64,000 nt of DNA from Pseudomonadota bacterium (GTDB lineage: Bacteria > Pseudomonadota > Gammaproteobacteria > Xanthomonadales > SZUA-36). The position numbers and the translations under genes were made by a program. The notes under the pieces are model-generated. The model saw nothing but the letters and a program-made list of their open reading frames with translations, searched no databases and had not been told where the DNA came from. The stretch lies in contig JADFVZ010000020.1 in the NCBI GenBank assembly GCA_015222805.1, forward strand, positions 1-64,000, in the 5' to 3' direction. Shown piece after piece: positions 27,755 through 37,770 of this stretch. Every line of letters starts with the position of its first letter. Within the stretch, counting starts at the first letter, position 1.

Positions 27755-28539
27755 ATATCCTTGAACTAAGCGCACGTAAGCAGGCCGGTGAAAAACTTGT
27801 TGTGCTGACCTGTTACGACTATTCATCAGCTGCGATCCTGAATCGAACCGATGTGGATATTTTACTGGTCGGCGACAGTGTAGCCATGGTCGTGCATGGT
27901 GAAGAGAGCACATTGCCGGCCGATATTGAAATGATGGTACTGCATACCCGCATGGTAGCTCGCGGTGCACCAGATAAATTCATCGTTAGTGACCTCCCGT
28001 TTATGAGTTATCGGGGTGACCGGCAAACCAGTATTGATGCGGTTGCCGAACTGATGCGGGCAGGCAGCCATGCGGTAAAGCTCGAAGGCATTGCCGGGAA
28101 TAAAAAAATCATCAGGCGAATCGTTCAATCCGGGGTGCCGGTGATGGCGCACCTGGGCCTCACTCCGCAATCGGTCAATGCCCTGGGTGGTTTTAAAGTC
28201 CAGGGCAGGGATGAAGCAGCACGCAAGCAGTTACTGAAGGAATCACTGCAGGCGGAGCAGTTGGGGTGTTTTGCCCTGGTACTTGAATGTGTACCCTCGG
28301 ATTTGGCGGCAGAAATCAGCCAGCGCTTGAAAATTCCAATAATTGGTATCGGTGCTGGGGCCGCTGTCGATGGGCAGGTACTGGTATTCCACGATTTACT
28401 CGGATTGGCAGGGGATTTCAAACCAAAGTTCCTGCGCCGTTATTTAAATGGCGGTGAACTGATAACAAATGCAGTGAATGCCTATGCCAGCGATACCCGC
28501 AGCGGGGCGTTCCCATCCAGGCAGGAGGCTTACGACTAA
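27751..28539 (+). CDS. panB: 3-methyl-2-oxobutanoate hydroxymethyltransferase
   Basis: A 262-residue TIM-barrel enzyme making ketopantoate from 2-oxoisovalerate and methylene-THF. It shows LTCYDYSSAAILN, the metal/substrate site VGDSVAMVVHG, AVKLEGI, MAHLGLTPQSVN with LGGFKVQG, and the catalytic Glu in LVLECVP. The length is standard. It overlaps the DUF2520 gene by 4 nt and shares a base with panC. Confidence 0.97.
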   Translation: MNILELSARKQAGEKLVVLTCYDYSSAAILNRTDVDILLVGDSVAMVVHGEESTLPADIEMMVLHTRMVARGAPDKFIVSDLPFMSYRGDRQTSIDAVAELMRAGSHAVKLEGIAGNKKIIRRIVQSGVPVMAHLGLTPQSVNALGGFKVQGRDEAARKQLLKESLQAEQLGCFALVLECVPSDLAAEISQRLKIPIIGIGAGAAVDGQVLVFHDLLGLAGDFKPKFLRRYLNGGELITNAVNAYASDTRSGAFPSRQEAYD

Positions 28540-29345
28540 TGCTTGTCTTTAAAACCTTAAATGAATGGCAGCAATGGCGTTCACAACAGAGCATCACTGC
28601 TGTACGGTCGCTCGGCTTTGTACCCACCATGGGTGCATTGCATGCCGGGCATTTGTCACTGATAGGTGAATCGCTAGCCGGCAATGCATTAACTGTGGTA
28701 AGTATTTTTGTTAATCCCACCCAGTTCGATGAAGCGGGGGATCTGAACAGTTATCCCCAACCATTGGAAAAAGACCTGGCGTTGCTTGAAGAGCTGCAGG
28801 TCGATGCCGTCTTTTTACCATCTTCAGAGCAGGTTTATGCAGATAACTACCGCTATAAAGTCAGCGAGTCAGAATTGAGTGAACGCTTTTGCGGGGCCTC
28901 GCGGGAAGGACATTTTGATGGTGTATTAACTGTGGTAATGCGATTGTTCAACCTGGTTCAGCCCACACGGGCTTACTTTGGTGAAAAAGACTGGCAGCAG
29001 CTGGAACTGATTCGTGGCATGGTTACAGCTTTCTTTATGCCGGTAGAAGTGGTCTCAGTAGCAACCCTGCGCGAACAGGATGGCTTGGCAATGAGCTCGC
29101 GTAATCAACGCTTATCCAGCGGTGAGCGTAAATTGGCGCCGGCATTCCATCGGATTTTACAAAATGCTAACTCTGCCAGCAGTGCCCGGCAACAATTAAA
29201 TGCAGCTGGGTTTAAGGTTGATTATGTCGATGATGCGAACTTTGATCAGCAGAAAAGACGCCTCGCGGCTGCCCGGCTGGGCAACACCCGCTTGATTGAC
29301 AATATACCGCTTGAATCCCAGGCTGGAACCCAGCCACATGAGTAA
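28539..29345 (+). CDS. panC: Pantothenate synthetase
   Basis: A 268-residue ATP-dependent ligase joining pantoate and beta-alanine. It has the HIGH-like HAGHLSLI, FVPTMGALH, FVNPTQFD, the FGEKDWQQL motif (equivalent of FGxKDxQQ), and the KMSKS-like AMSSRNQRLS. It is slightly shorter at the C-terminus than E. coli PanC. No panD is seen in the window. The stop overlaps the start of coaBC by 8 nt. Confidence 0.97.
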   Translation: MLVFKTLNEWQQWRSQQSITAVRSLGFVPTMGALHAGHLSLIGESLAGNALTVVSIFVNPTQFDEAGDLNSYPQPLEKDLALLEELQVDAVFLPSSEQVYADNYRYKVSESELSERFCGASREGHFDGVLTVVMRLFNLVQPTRAYFGEKDWQQLELIRGMVTAFFMPVEVVSVATLREQDGLAMSSRNQRLSSGERKLAPAFHRILQNANSASSARQQLNAAGFKVDYVDDANFDQQKRRLAAARLGNTRLIDNIPLESQAGTQPHE

Positions 29346-30570
29346 TATCCTGCTGCTGATGTCCGGATCTATTGCCTGTGATAAGGCAAGCGGCCTGATC
29401 CCTGAATGGCGAAAACGGGGTGATTCCGTCCGCGTCGTCCTCACAACAGCTGCCCGCCAGTTTGTCAGCGAAACAACAGTAAAAGACTTGGGTGCGGAAG
29501 CCGTTTTTACTGATACCTTTGCTGAAAATGAAGAAATGCAACATATCGACCTTGGGCATTGGGCGAATATGATCATTCTGGCACCGGCAAGCGCCAATAC
29601 GATTAACAAGCTGGCGGCGGGTATTGCCGATGATATGTTGTCTACAACGATGCTGGCGGCCTATGGCCTGGGTAAGCCCACGATTATTGCCCCGGCAATG
29701 AACACACGCATGCTGCTCCATCCGGCAACCCGGGCAAGTTTAAAAAAACTGCATAGCTGGGGTTATCGGGTGCTGGAAACTGCAACCGGTGAGTTAGCCT
29801 GTGGGGAGCAGGGAGCCGGGCGCTTACTTGAAGTTGATGAATTACTGGCTGAATTTGATCTGGTACCACTAAAGACCGAAAGCAAGATCATAAGCAAGAC
29901 CAATGGGAATAAAGGTCAATTGCTTATCACAGTAGGCGGTACTCGCGAGGCGATCGACAGTGTGCGTTATATCGGCAACGGCAGCAGTGGCAGAACAGCG
30001 AGTATTATTGCAGATCAATTAGCTGCTGCCGGTTACCGGGTAACTGCCCTGTGCGCAGAATCTGCGATTAAACCGAAGCTGGCGAATATCATCAGCTTTG
30101 TAAGCTTTGCAGATTTAGCCCAGCAGTTGAAGTACCAGCTCAGTTCACAGGATTACCTGGCGGTGATTCACCCGGCTGCAGTCAGTGACTATTCAGTCGA
30201 AAGCCTGCTGGATGAAAATAATCATCCCATCAGCAGCCAGGGCGGCAAGTTAAGCAGTGATGCAACAATGCTGATCAGGCTGACGACTAATCCGAAACTA
30301 TTAAGTCAGCTCCGTGGCTGGTCGAAGAATCCTGAGGTTAAAGTTGTGGGTTTTAAATTAACCGACAGTACGGATCTGGACGTTCAATTACAGGCGGTGA
30401 ATAAGTTGTTACAACAGGATTCGATTGATGCGGCAGTTCACAATGACCTGGCTGAAATAACCGCAGAACAGCACCGTTTCCGCTTCTATTTCGGTGATAA
30501 TGTTACTGAATATGATGGTGCTTATGAATTAACTGCAGGGCTGCAGCAGTGGATGGAGAATGAATTATGA
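29338..30570 (+). CDS. coaBC: Bifunctional phosphopantothenoylcysteine decarboxylase/synthetase
   Basis: A 410-residue fusion. The N-terminal CoaC flavoprotein domain (residues 1-180) has [10 protein letters not shown], the catalytic His in HIDLGHWA, the substrate motif PAMNTRM and the cysteine of [12 protein letters not shown]. The C-terminal CoaB domain (190-410) has [17 protein letters not shown] and a divergent mid-region. The start is placed at 29338 ([11 protein letters not shown]). The in-frame ATG 14 codons earlier lies deep in panC and extends beyond the family N-terminus. It overlaps coaX by 4 nt. Confidence 0.93.
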   Translation: MSNILLLMSGSIACDKASGLIPEWRKRGDSVRVVLTTAARQFVSETTVKDLGAEAVFTDTFAENEEMQHIDLGHWANMIILAPASANTINKLAAGIADDMLSTTMLAAYGLGKPTIIAPAMNTRMLLHPATRASLKKLHSWGYRVLETATGELACGEQGAGRLLEVDELLAEFDLVPLKTESKIISKTNGNKGQLLITVGGTREAIDSVRYIGNGSSGRTASIIADQLAAAGYRVTALCAESAIKPKLANIISFVSFADLAQQLKYQLSSQDYLAVIHPAAVSDYSVESLLDENNHPISSQGGKLSSDATMLIRLTTNPKLLSQLRGWSKNPEVKVVGFKLTDSTDLDVQLQAVNKLLQQDSIDAAVHNDLAEITAEQHRFRFYFGDNVTEYDGAYELTAGLQQWMENEL

Positions 30571-31340
30571 TTTTATGCCTGGATATAGGGAATAGCCATA
30601 TTTATGGCGGTATTTTCCAGCAAGATCAATTGCTGTTGCAATTTCGTAAAAGCTCTAAAACGGGTGCTTCCTCCGATGAATATGGTCTGTTTTTGCGTGG
30701 AGTACTTCGGGAAAACAATATTGAGCCTGATGAGATTAAACATATTGCAGTTTGTAATGTTGTCCCGGAGGTCCAATACCCCATCAGTGCCGCCAGCCAG
30801 AAATACTTTGGTGTTACGCCATTTATTCTCCAGGCCGGGGTTAAGACCGGTTTGAAAATACGCTATCGAAACCCCCTGGAAGTCGGTGCCGACCGGATTG
30901 CCAATGCAATCGCTGCAGTAACCCTTTACCCGAATGAAGATGTCATTATTATCGACCTGGGTACTGCAACGACCTTCTGCCTGGTGACCAGTGATAAGAG
31001 CTACCAGGGCGGGGTAATCCTGCCGGGTTTAAAGCTATCCATGGCTGCACTGAGCAGTGGAGCCTCACGTCTGGGCAGTGTGGAAATTGTTAGGGCAGAA
31101 CACTGTCTCGGCAAAGCCACAGCCGAAAGTATTCAATCGGGCTTATATAACGGCCATCTGGGGGCCATGCGGGAAATAATCTCCCAGATTCAAAAACAGG
31201 ACCTTGATGGGAAACCCGTCAGGGTTATCGGCACAGGTGGATTTACCAGCTTGTTTTCCAATGAGGATATCTTCGACGATATCGTTCCAGACCTGGTGCT
31301 TAAAGGGTTATTTATTGCCCAGAAAATGAACCTCGAATAA
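30567..31340 (+). CDS. coaX: Type III pantothenate kinase
   Basis: A 257-residue ASKHA-fold kinase starting CoA synthesis. It carries [14 protein letters not shown] (phosphate-1), the pantothenate site [23 protein letters not shown] (phosphate-2) and [15 protein letters not shown]. Type III kinases are not feedback inhibited by CoA. It ends the operon, followed by a REP-like palindrome. Confidence 0.95.
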   Translation: MILCLDIGNSHIYGGIFQQDQLLLQFRKSSKTGASSDEYGLFLRGVLRENNIEPDEIKHIAVCNVVPEVQYPISAASQKYFGVTPFILQAGVKTGLKIRYRNPLEVGADRIANAIAAVTLYPNEDVIIIDLGTATTFCLVTSDKSYQGGVILPGLKLSMAALSSGASRLGSVEIVRAEHCLGKATAESIQSGLYNGHLGAMREIISQIQKQDLDGKPVRVIGTGGFTSLFSNEDIFDDIVPDLVLKGLFIAQKMNLE

Positions 31341-31350
31341 CCCGGGTAGG

Positions 31351-31368
31351 GTGGGCATGAATGCCCAC
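31351..31368. repeat. Short perfect palindrome after coaX
   Basis: GTGGGCAT and ATGCCCAC flank a 2-bp centre in an 18-bp palindrome embedded in GTAGG...CGCG. It resembles dispersed REP-type units. It could also stabilise or end the coaX transcript, but has no T-run. Confidence 0.4.
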
Positions 31369-31386
31369 GCGTAAAGGTAAAAATCA

Positions 31387-31851
31387 ATGAGCAAAATAGA
31401 AACCAACCAAAAATATTTCCAACTGGCAAAGATTTTCATAGAAAAGGTCCCCTTCAACCAGGTCATCGGGCTTGAGCTCAAACATATCAGTAGCGAACGC
31501 TGTGAAATTGGATTTGGGATGAAGCCGGAACTCATCGGTAACTTCTACCAGAAAATCCTGCATGGTGGCGTGGTGGCAACTACACTTGATTCAGTCAGTG
31601 GCAGCATGGCAGCGGTTGGACTACTTGAGAAACACGCCTTTCCGGAAGATGAAGAATTTGCCGAACGAATCAAAAAACTCGGCACTATCGACATGCGCAT
31701 CGATTACCTGCAACCGGGCCGGGGTGAGTTTTTCACCGCATCGGCTAAATTACTGAGGGTAGGTAATAAAGTCGCAGTTACCCGCTCTGAGTTACATAAT
31801 GAGAATGGTGAAATTATCGCACTTGGGACAGCTACCTTCCTGGTGGGTTAA
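31387..31851 (+). CDS. PaaI-like hotdog-fold thioesterase
   Basis: A 154-residue hotdog-fold protein. The central-helix signature LHGGVVATTLDSVSGSMAA includes the His-Gly-Gly and Asp typical of the PaaI/YigI-like group. IDYLQPGRGEFFTASAKLLR and the closing GTATFLVG match the strands of the fold. It probably hydrolyses acyl-CoA thioesters. The substrate is unknown. It converges on the malic enzyme gene. Confidence 0.85.
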   Translation: MSKIETNQKYFQLAKIFIEKVPFNQVIGLELKHISSERCEIGFGMKPELIGNFYQKILHGGVVATTLDSVSGSMAAVGLLEKHAFPEDEEFAERIKKLGTIDMRIDYLQPGRGEFFTASAKLLRVGNKVAVTRSELHNENGEIIALGTATFLVG

Positions 31852-31868
31852 GTGATACAGCAATAGTT

Positions 31869-33512
31869 TTATGCATAATGCGGGTAAACTGGTTGATACA
31901 TATGCTCACGAATATCAGCCATTAAGTCCTCAGGCTGTTCGCGTTCGGTAAGACCGGTTTCCCAGGCTATTTTTGCCACATCCAATGCAATTAATGCGGA
32001 TACTTCACGAATACGTGAGAGGGCTGGATAAACACGACCCCGCTGCAGGTCGGCATCAGTCACCTGGTCGGCCAGTGAAAGTGCAGCGGCATAAAACATT
32101 TCATCAGTTACCCTGCGGGAACGGCTGACGATGACGCCCAGGCCCACCCCGGGGAAAATATAGGCATTGTTTCCCTGACCAGGGACGAAGGTTTGGTCAC
32201 CGATTGTAACGGGGTCGAAGGGGCTACCGCTGGCAAATATTGCCCGGCCTTCGCTCCAGGTATAGGCCTGTTCTGCGGTACATTCGGCTTTGGATGTCGG
32301 GTTGGATAAGGCCATGATAATAGGGCGCTCATTGATTTCAGCCATGGCTTCTACAACTTCCCGGGTGAAGGTGCTGGGTTGTCCAGACAGGCCAAGGATT
32401 GCTGTTGGTTTTAATGTTTTCACAGCGCTGAGAAAATCATCAGTGGGTGCATGCTCATGTGCGTAGGGACGTTTTTGTTCAGCCATCTGTTCGCGTGCGC
32501 TGATCAGTAAGCCCTGGGAGTCTACAAACCAGCATTGTTTCCTGGCAACTTCAGCAGCAATGCCTTCATCAGCTAATGCAGCGACAAAGGTATTGGCAAT
32601 ACCGATACCAGCTTCACCGGCACCGAGGAAAAGCAATTTTTGATCGGCCAATTTGCCACCAGTAATTCGCATTGATGCGATAATCCCGGACAGGGCTACA
32701 GCGCCAGTACCCTGGATGTCGTCATCGAACAGGCAGGCTTTATCACGGTATTCTTCCAGCAGGCGGAAAGCATTAATATTGGCAAAGTCTTCCAGTTGGA
32801 TGGTCACGCCGGGAAAGACTTCCTGTGCCGCATCGATAAATTCAGCAAACAGTTCATCAAATGCCGATCCCCGGACCCGCAACCGATCCAGTCCATTGTA
32901 TAAAGGGTCATTTAACAGGGACTGGTTGTTGGTTCCAACATCTAACATCACCGGCAGGCACTGGGTGGGATGGATGCCCGCACAGGCGGTATACAGGGAG
33001 AGTTTCCCAATCGGGATGCCCATGCCATCAGCACCGAGATCGCCAAGGCCGAGAATTCTTTCACCATCGGTAATAACGATGATTTTGACTTCCTTGTGTG
33101 GCCAGTTTTGCAGGGTTTCACGGATGCGCCCACGATCTTCCAGGGAAACATAAAAGCCCCGGGGCTTGCGGAAAATATGCTGGAATGCCTGGCAGGCATC
33201 ACCAACGGTCGGTGTATAAAGAATCGGCATCATTTCTTCAATATGATTCATTACCACCCGGTAAAACAGGGTCTCATTACGATCCTGCAGGGAAATTAAA
33301 TAGAGGTAGCGTTCGAGGTCTGTGGGTTTGGCGCGAATGTTGCCGAGGACACGCAGTTCCTGTTCGGCAAATGAATGCACTCGTGGTGGGAGCAGCCCCT
33401 GTAAGCCAAGGGTTTCACGTTCTGCTTCGGTAAATGCTGTGCCTTTATTACGAATCGGGTCGTGCAGGATTTTTACACCGCGGTGTAGTTTCGAAATGCT
33501 CTTATCTACCAT
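31869..33512 (-). CDS. maeA: NAD-type malic enzyme
   Basis: A 547-residue oxidative decarboxylase of malate to pyruvate. It has the N-terminal malic domain (LPPRVHSFAEQELRVL, YTPTVGDACQAFQHIFR), the metal site ELLEEYRDKACLFDDDIQGTG, and the NAD-binding FLGAGEAGIGIANTFV. LSNPTSKAECTAEQAYTWSEGRAIFASGSPF is the family's C-terminal hallmark (shown in part here as SNPTSKAECTAEQA). The length fits the SfcA/MaeA type rather than the larger fused MaeB. Confidence 0.95.
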   Translation of the reverse strand: MVDKSISKLHRGVKILHDPIRNKGTAFTEAERETLGLQGLLPPRVHSFAEQELRVLGNIRAKPTDLERYLYLISLQDRNETLFYRVVMNHIEEMMPILYTPTVGDACQAFQHIFRKPRGFYVSLEDRGRIRETLQNWPHKEVKIIVITDGERILGLGDLGADGMGIPIGKLSLYTACAGIHPTQCLPVMLDVGTNNQSLLNDPLYNGLDRLRVRGSAFDELFAEFIDAAQEVFPGVTIQLEDFANINAFRLLEEYRDKACLFDDDIQGTGAVALSGIIASMRITGGKLADQKLLFLGAGEAGIGIANTFVAALADEGIAAEVARKQCWFVDSQGLLISAREQMAEQKRPYAHEHAPTDDFLSAVKTLKPTAILGLSGQPSTFTREVVEAMAEINERPIIMALSNPTSKAECTAEQAYTWSEGRAIFASGSPFDPVTIGDQTFVPGQGNNAYIFPGVGLGVIVSRSRRVTDEMFYAAALSLADQVTDADLQRGRVYPALSRIREVSALIALDVAKIAWETGLTEREQPEDLMADIREHMYQPVYPHYA

Positions 33513-33646
33513 TACTGCTCTCCTTGATCATTCAGGAGTGGCTAAATTAGTCACTAATCCAGATGCCCTATTAATACACCCTGTGGCAGGTTAGTACTAT
33601 GACCTGAATCAGCTGGGAATGGTGCAGTAATCGCCCTGGATTAACC

Positions 33647-34819
33647 TTAGATTAGCCTCAGGTTAATGACGTGTTCAACACTTTTTATCAACTCGATAAC
33701 TTCATCGTTGGGGTGCTCATCCAGGTCGATGATATTGTAGGCAACATCATCGCGGCTTTTGTTGACAATATCGATCACGTTGAGGTTTTTATCAGCAAAA
33801 ACACTGAGCAAATGCCCGAGGACACCGGGCACGTTTTTGTTGGTGAAGGTAATCCGACAGGCTGAACCTCCCCGGCTCATCGAGGTTTGTGGGAAGTTAA
33901 CCGAGTTCTGTATATTGCCGTTTTCAAGGAAATCCCGCAGCTGGTTAACTGCCATGATGGCACAGTTTTCTTCAGCTTCTGCAGTGCTTGCACCAATATG
34001 CGGTACCGCGATAACTTTTTCATGCCCGATCAGGCAGGGTTCAGGGAAATCGCATATATATTGACGCAGTTTATTGATATCCAGTGCAGCAACAATCGCC
34101 TCAGGGTCAACGATGGCACCGCGGGCAAAATTCATAATGGCTGCATCGGATTTCATTAACTCAAGGGTTTCCGCATTAATCATATGCTGGGTAGCCGGGA
34201 TGGCCGGCACATGTAGTGTCAGAAAATCAACTTCGCCCAGCAAATCTTCCAGGCTTTCCATCCGCCGCACCCGGCCTGGCAGCTTCCAGGCGGCTTCTAC
34301 AGAAAGGGCAGGGTCGAAACCGACTACATCCATACCTAATGCCAGGGCAATATCCGCTACCATTGAACCAATTGCACCGAGGCCGACTATCCCCAGGGTT
34401 TTTCCATATAATTCTTTGCCGGCAAAGCGTTTTTTCTCTTTTTCCAACAGCTTGGACATTTCATCCGCATCACTGATATGTCCAAGGGTAGCAACAAAAT
34501 CATGGCCCTGGATTATTCCGCGTGAGCTCAACAGCAAGGATGAGATCACCAGCTCTTTTACCGCGTTGGCATTAGCGCCGGGGGTATTAAATACCACAAT
34601 GCCCTTGTTTGAATAGTCATCAACAGGGATGTTGTTAGTACCTGCTCCTGCACGGGCCACCGCGACCACGGAATCCGGGAGAACTTCCTGGTGAAGTTTT
34701 TGGCTGCGCAGGAGAATAGCATCAGGTTGGCTGATGTCATCGGCAACAGTATATTTTTCAGCAGGGAAACGACTGAGGCCCTGATTAGAGATTTTATTGA
34801 AAGTGCGGATTTTAAACAT
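33647..34819 (-). CDS. serA: D-3-phosphoglycerate dehydrogenase with ACT domain
   Basis: A 390-residue first enzyme of serine synthesis. The NAD-binding GIVGLGAIGSMVADIALALG, the active-site Arg in NFARGAIVD, the catalytic Glu region and His in AVPHIGASTAEAEENCA are present. A C-terminal ACT-type regulatory domain (about residues 318-390, GVLGHLLSVFADKNLNVID) suggests serine feedback. serC follows upstream on the same strand with 59 bp between them, so serC-serA form a unit. Confidence 0.92.
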   Translation of the reverse strand: MFKIRTFNKISNQGLSRFPAEKYTVADDISQPDAILLRSQKLHQEVLPDSVVAVARAGAGTNNIPVDDYSNKGIVVFNTPGANANAVKELVISSLLLSSRGIIQGHDFVATLGHISDADEMSKLLEKEKKRFAGKELYGKTLGIVGLGAIGSMVADIALALGMDVVGFDPALSVEAAWKLPGRVRRMESLEDLLGEVDFLTLHVPAIPATQHMINAETLELMKSDAAIMNFARGAIVDPEAIVAALDINKLRQYICDFPEPCLIGHEKVIAVPHIGASTAEAEENCAIMAVNQLRDFLENGNIQNSVNFPQTSMSRGGSACRITFTNKNVPGVLGHLLSVFADKNLNVIDIVNKSRDDVAYNIIDLDEHPNDEVIELIKSVEHVINLRLI

Positions 34820-34878
34820 GTTACTACCTGTTATAAGAATCGTTAAATGGAACTAAGCAATACCCGACTTTGCCGGGA

Positions 34879-35997
34879 TCAATTGCCAACAACCTGCTTA
34901 TAGGCCCAGGTCATCCAGGGCATCAATGCTTCAAGGTCGGAAGCTTCTACAGTGGCACCGCCCCAAATACGAATACCGGCTGGTGCATCCCGATAGGCTC
35001 CTATGTCATAAGCCACTCCTTCTTCAGCCAGTAAACTGACAATGGCTTTTACCTGCTCAGGCTCGGCTTTGAGGGTTAGGCATATACTGGTATTGGAATT
35101 AGTTGCCGGATCCCGGGCGAGGAAATCAATCCAGTTATTCTCAGCTACAAACTTTGCTATGACTGCAAGGTTATCTTCAGACTTTTTAATTGTACCCGCA
35201 ACCCCGCCCAGGCTTTTTACCCAGGCCAATGCATCAAGGTAATCGGCCACACACAGCATGGAAGGAGTATTGATGGTTGAGCCCTTGAATATACCTTCAT
35301 TGAGCTTGCCGTTTTTGGTCATGCGGAAAATCTTGGGTAGTGGCCATACAGGGGTATAGGATTCCAGGCGGGCAACGGCCCGGGGACTTAATATCAACAT
35401 TCCGTGAGCGCCTTCACCACCAAGGACTTTTTGCCAGCTGAAGGTAATGACATCCAGTTTTTCCCAGGGTATATCCATGGCAAATACTGCGGATGTGGCA
35501 TCACAAATTGTCAGGCCCTCACGATCATCCGCAATCCAGTCCCCGTCGGGTACTTTTACCCCGGCTGTTGTGCCGTTCCAGGTAAAAACCACGTCCCGAT
35601 TAAAGTCCACCTCTGAAAAATCAGGCAGTTTGCCGTAATCGGCTTCAAAGCAGCGGGTGTTTTTCAGTTTTAACTGTGTGGTGATGTCGGTAATCCAGCC
35701 TTTACCGAATGATTCCCATGCCAGCACATCAACGGCTCTTTCTCCGAGTAGTGACCACATTGCCATTTCAACTGCCCCGGTATCTGATGCCGGGACTACT
35801 CCGACCCGGTAAGCTTCCGGTAAACCCAGTAATTCGGCTGTTTCACTACAGACCTTAGCCAGCCTGTCCTTACCCAGCGCAGAACGGTGGGAACGGCCGA
35901 GGGTGTCTATTTTTAACTGCTTGAGTGAGTATCCAGGGCGTTTTGAACAGGGTCCTGAGGAAAAATTTGGGTTTTCGGGTCTAATCTGGGGTTTCAT
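34879..35997 (-). CDS. serC: Phosphoserine aminotransferase
   Basis: A 372-residue class V PLP enzyme, the second step of serine synthesis. It starts with [18 protein letters not shown]. The PLP lysine lies in [21 protein letters not shown]. This form (short FSSGPC N-terminus, [12 protein letters not shown]) belongs to the divergent SerC subgroup found in many Alpha- and some Gammaproteobacteria, not the E. coli type. It is transcribed ahead of serA. Confidence 0.92.
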   Translation of the reverse strand: MKPQIRPENPNFSSGPCSKRPGYSLKQLKIDTLGRSHRSALGKDRLAKVCSETAELLGLPEAYRVGVVPASDTGAVEMAMWSLLGERAVDVLAWESFGKGWITDITTQLKLKNTRCFEADYGKLPDFSEVDFNRDVVFTWNGTTAGVKVPDGDWIADDREGLTICDATSAVFAMDIPWEKLDVITFSWQKVLGGEGAHGMLILSPRAVARLESYTPVWPLPKIFRMTKNGKLNEGIFKGSTINTPSMLCVADYLDALAWVKSLGGVAGTIKKSEDNLAVIAKFVAENNWIDFLARDPATNSNTSICLTLKAEPEQVKAIVSLLAEEGVAYDIGAYRDAPAGIRIWGGATVEASDLEALMPWMTWAYKQVVGN

Positions 35998-36200
35998 CGC
36001 GGCTCTCTAAGATGTGTTTTTTTACTGTATTATTCGCCTGTTAAGTATGCCATTTAAGCGTAAGGGTTGATAGCCGTTAAGAATGAATATTTGAGGTATT
36101 TATTACTCTGGTTCAGTCATGTTTTAAGGTCGGTATATCAAGCTGATATTAAACTTATCCGTATAAGGACTGTCACACTATTTCAACCGGGAGAAACACC

Positions 36201-36884
36201 ATGGAATTACGTAAGCTTTCAATCATCCTGCTCGGCCTGGCTGTGCTGGGATTTGCCTCCTCTCCGGTATTGGCAAAGAAAAGCCAGCCGACGGTCAATG
36301 ATGACGGAATGCTGCTGGTTAAAGACACAAAAATGACTACGGTTTATTCTGATCCGGATGTGAACCTGGGCATTTATACCAGCATCATGTTGGTGAATGT
36401 TAGCGTCGCATTTAAAAAGAACTGGCAGCGCAACCAGAACAGTATCTCCCGCGGTGCTTCAAACAAAGTTAAAGACAGTGATATGGAGCGCATCAAAGAA
36501 AGCATTGCTCAGGACTTTATCGGTATTTTTGCAGCCGAACTGCGGGCCGGCGGTTATCAACTGGTTGATAAACCGGGTGAGTTTGTATTGGTTGTTCAAC
36601 CGGCGATTGTTGATCTCGATGTTATCGCGCCTGATGTCAGGGGCGGCAGCCGTTCGGGGACTTTTTCAGATTCTGCCGGTGAAATGACTTTAAAGCTTGA
36701 ATTGTTTGATTCACTTACGAACGATAAAATTGTCACTGTCAGGGACCGTAAAAGAGATTATCCAGGGATTGCCGAGTGGCGAACCAGAGGCAGTAACCGC
36801 ACGGATTCTATCAGGATGATGGATGCATGGGCCACGGCTTTCACGGAAGCATTGAATGAAGCGCGTGCATCGGTGCAAAAATAG
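36201..36884 (+). CDS. Secreted DUF3313-like protein, copy 1
   Basis: A 227-residue protein with a signal peptide (cleavage near PVLAKK). It shares a full-length pattern with its neighbour: GMxLVKDTK, TTVYSDPD, LGIYTSIML, KKNWQR, and the central ELRAGGYQLVDKPGEFVL followed by AIVDLDVIAPD. Features and length fit DUF3313, a family of envelope proteins of unknown function. There is no lipobox, so it is probably a soluble periplasmic protein. GGGAGAAAC precedes the start. Confidence 0.7.
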   Translation: MELRKLSIILLGLAVLGFASSPVLAKKSQPTVNDDGMLLVKDTKMTTVYSDPDVNLGIYTSIMLVNVSVAFKKNWQRNQNSISRGASNKVKDSDMERIKESIAQDFIGIFAAELRAGGYQLVDKPGEFVLVVQPAIVDLDVIAPDVRGGSRSGTFSDSAGEMTLKLELFDSLTNDKIVTVRDRKRDYPGIAEWRTRGSNRTDSIRMMDAWATAFTEALNEARASVQK

Positions 36885-37015
36885 AATGCATGAGGATCGC
36901 TCTGAACAGAGCTTTCCTGCCAGATGTCTGTGATAACTTTTTTAAACAACATAAGTATACTGATAACTTTAGACGAGCAAAGGCTGTCAGGTGATGGCTG
37001 CCAGGAGAAAAGAAT

Positions 37016-37702
37016 ATGCGAACAAGTAGTAAAGTACTCATCCTCACTGCACTGATGACTGCTAGTCTGGTCGCGGGGCCATTGTGGGCAAAAAATGATA
37101 TGCCGGCTATTAATGCTGAAGGCATGGAGCTGGTTAAAGACACCAAATCGACTACGATTTACTCTGATCCCGGTGCAGATCTGGGTATCTACACTGCTGT
37201 TATGCTAAGTGATGCCAGTGTGTCTTTCAAAAAGAACTGGAAACGTGATTACAACAGGGACACCAGGGATCTTGCCGGTAAAGTAAAAGACAGTGATATG
37301 GATCGTATCAAAGAAGGTGTAGCAACAATATTCAAGCAAGCTTTTACCGAGCAACTGACGGCTGGTGGATACAAACTGGTGGATGAACCCGGTGAATTTG
37401 TCTTAAGAGTTAAGCCGGCTATTGTTGATCTGGACGTGTATGCCCCCGATATCAGGTCGGCTTCGCGCAGCCGCACTTATTCTGAATCAGTCGGTGAAAT
37501 GACCTTGAACCTTGAACTGTATGACTCTCTGACAAATGACAAAATTGTCAGTGTTCGCGACCACAAGCGGGATTTAGGGCATGGATATGCCCAGTGGAGG
37601 ACCAGTGGCAAGAATAAAGCGGATGCTCAACGGATGATGAACGCATGGGCAAAAGCATTCACGGAATCGCTGGATGAAGCAAAGGCGTCGGTAGGTAAAT
37701 AG
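37016..37702 (+). CDS. Secreted DUF3313-like protein, copy 2
   Basis: A 228-residue paralogue of the preceding gene, in tandem after 131 bp. It has its own signal peptide (cleavage near GPLWAKN) and the same motif order (GMELVKDTKSTT, YSDPGADLGIY, FKKNWKRD, GGYKLVDEPGEFVLRV). By eye the two are clearly more than half identical. AGGAGAAAAG gives a strong ribosome-binding site. A strong bidirectional terminator follows. No function is known. Confidence 0.7.
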   Translation: MRTSSKVLILTALMTASLVAGPLWAKNDMPAINAEGMELVKDTKSTTIYSDPGADLGIYTAVMLSDASVSFKKNWKRDYNRDTRDLAGKVKDSDMDRIKEGVATIFKQAFTEQLTAGGYKLVDEPGEFVLRVKPAIVDLDVYAPDIRSASRSRTYSESVGEMTLNLELYDSLTNDKIVSVRDHKRDLGHGYAQWRTSGKNKADAQRMMNAWAKAFTESLDEAKASVGK

Positions 37703-37712
37703 GGATCAAAAA

Positions 37713-37753
37713 GGCCGGGCTGTAAAGCGAACAGCCTGGCCGGTTTTCTTTTT
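37713..37753. terminator. Strong, probably bidirectional terminator
   Basis: An 11-bp stem (GGCCGGGCTGT with ACAGCCTGGCC, 7-nt loop) is followed by GGTTTTCTTTTT on the plus strand. It is preceded by AAAAA, which reads as a T-run on the minus strand. It ends the DUF3313 pair and the small convergent gene. Confidence 0.85.
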
Positions 37754-37770
37754 AGCTAAAAACTTTCAGC

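Noticed and set aside
29212..29721. 169-codon minus-strand frame over panC/coaBC
   Set aside because: It is antisense to two well-supported genes and its composition is that of a shadow frame.
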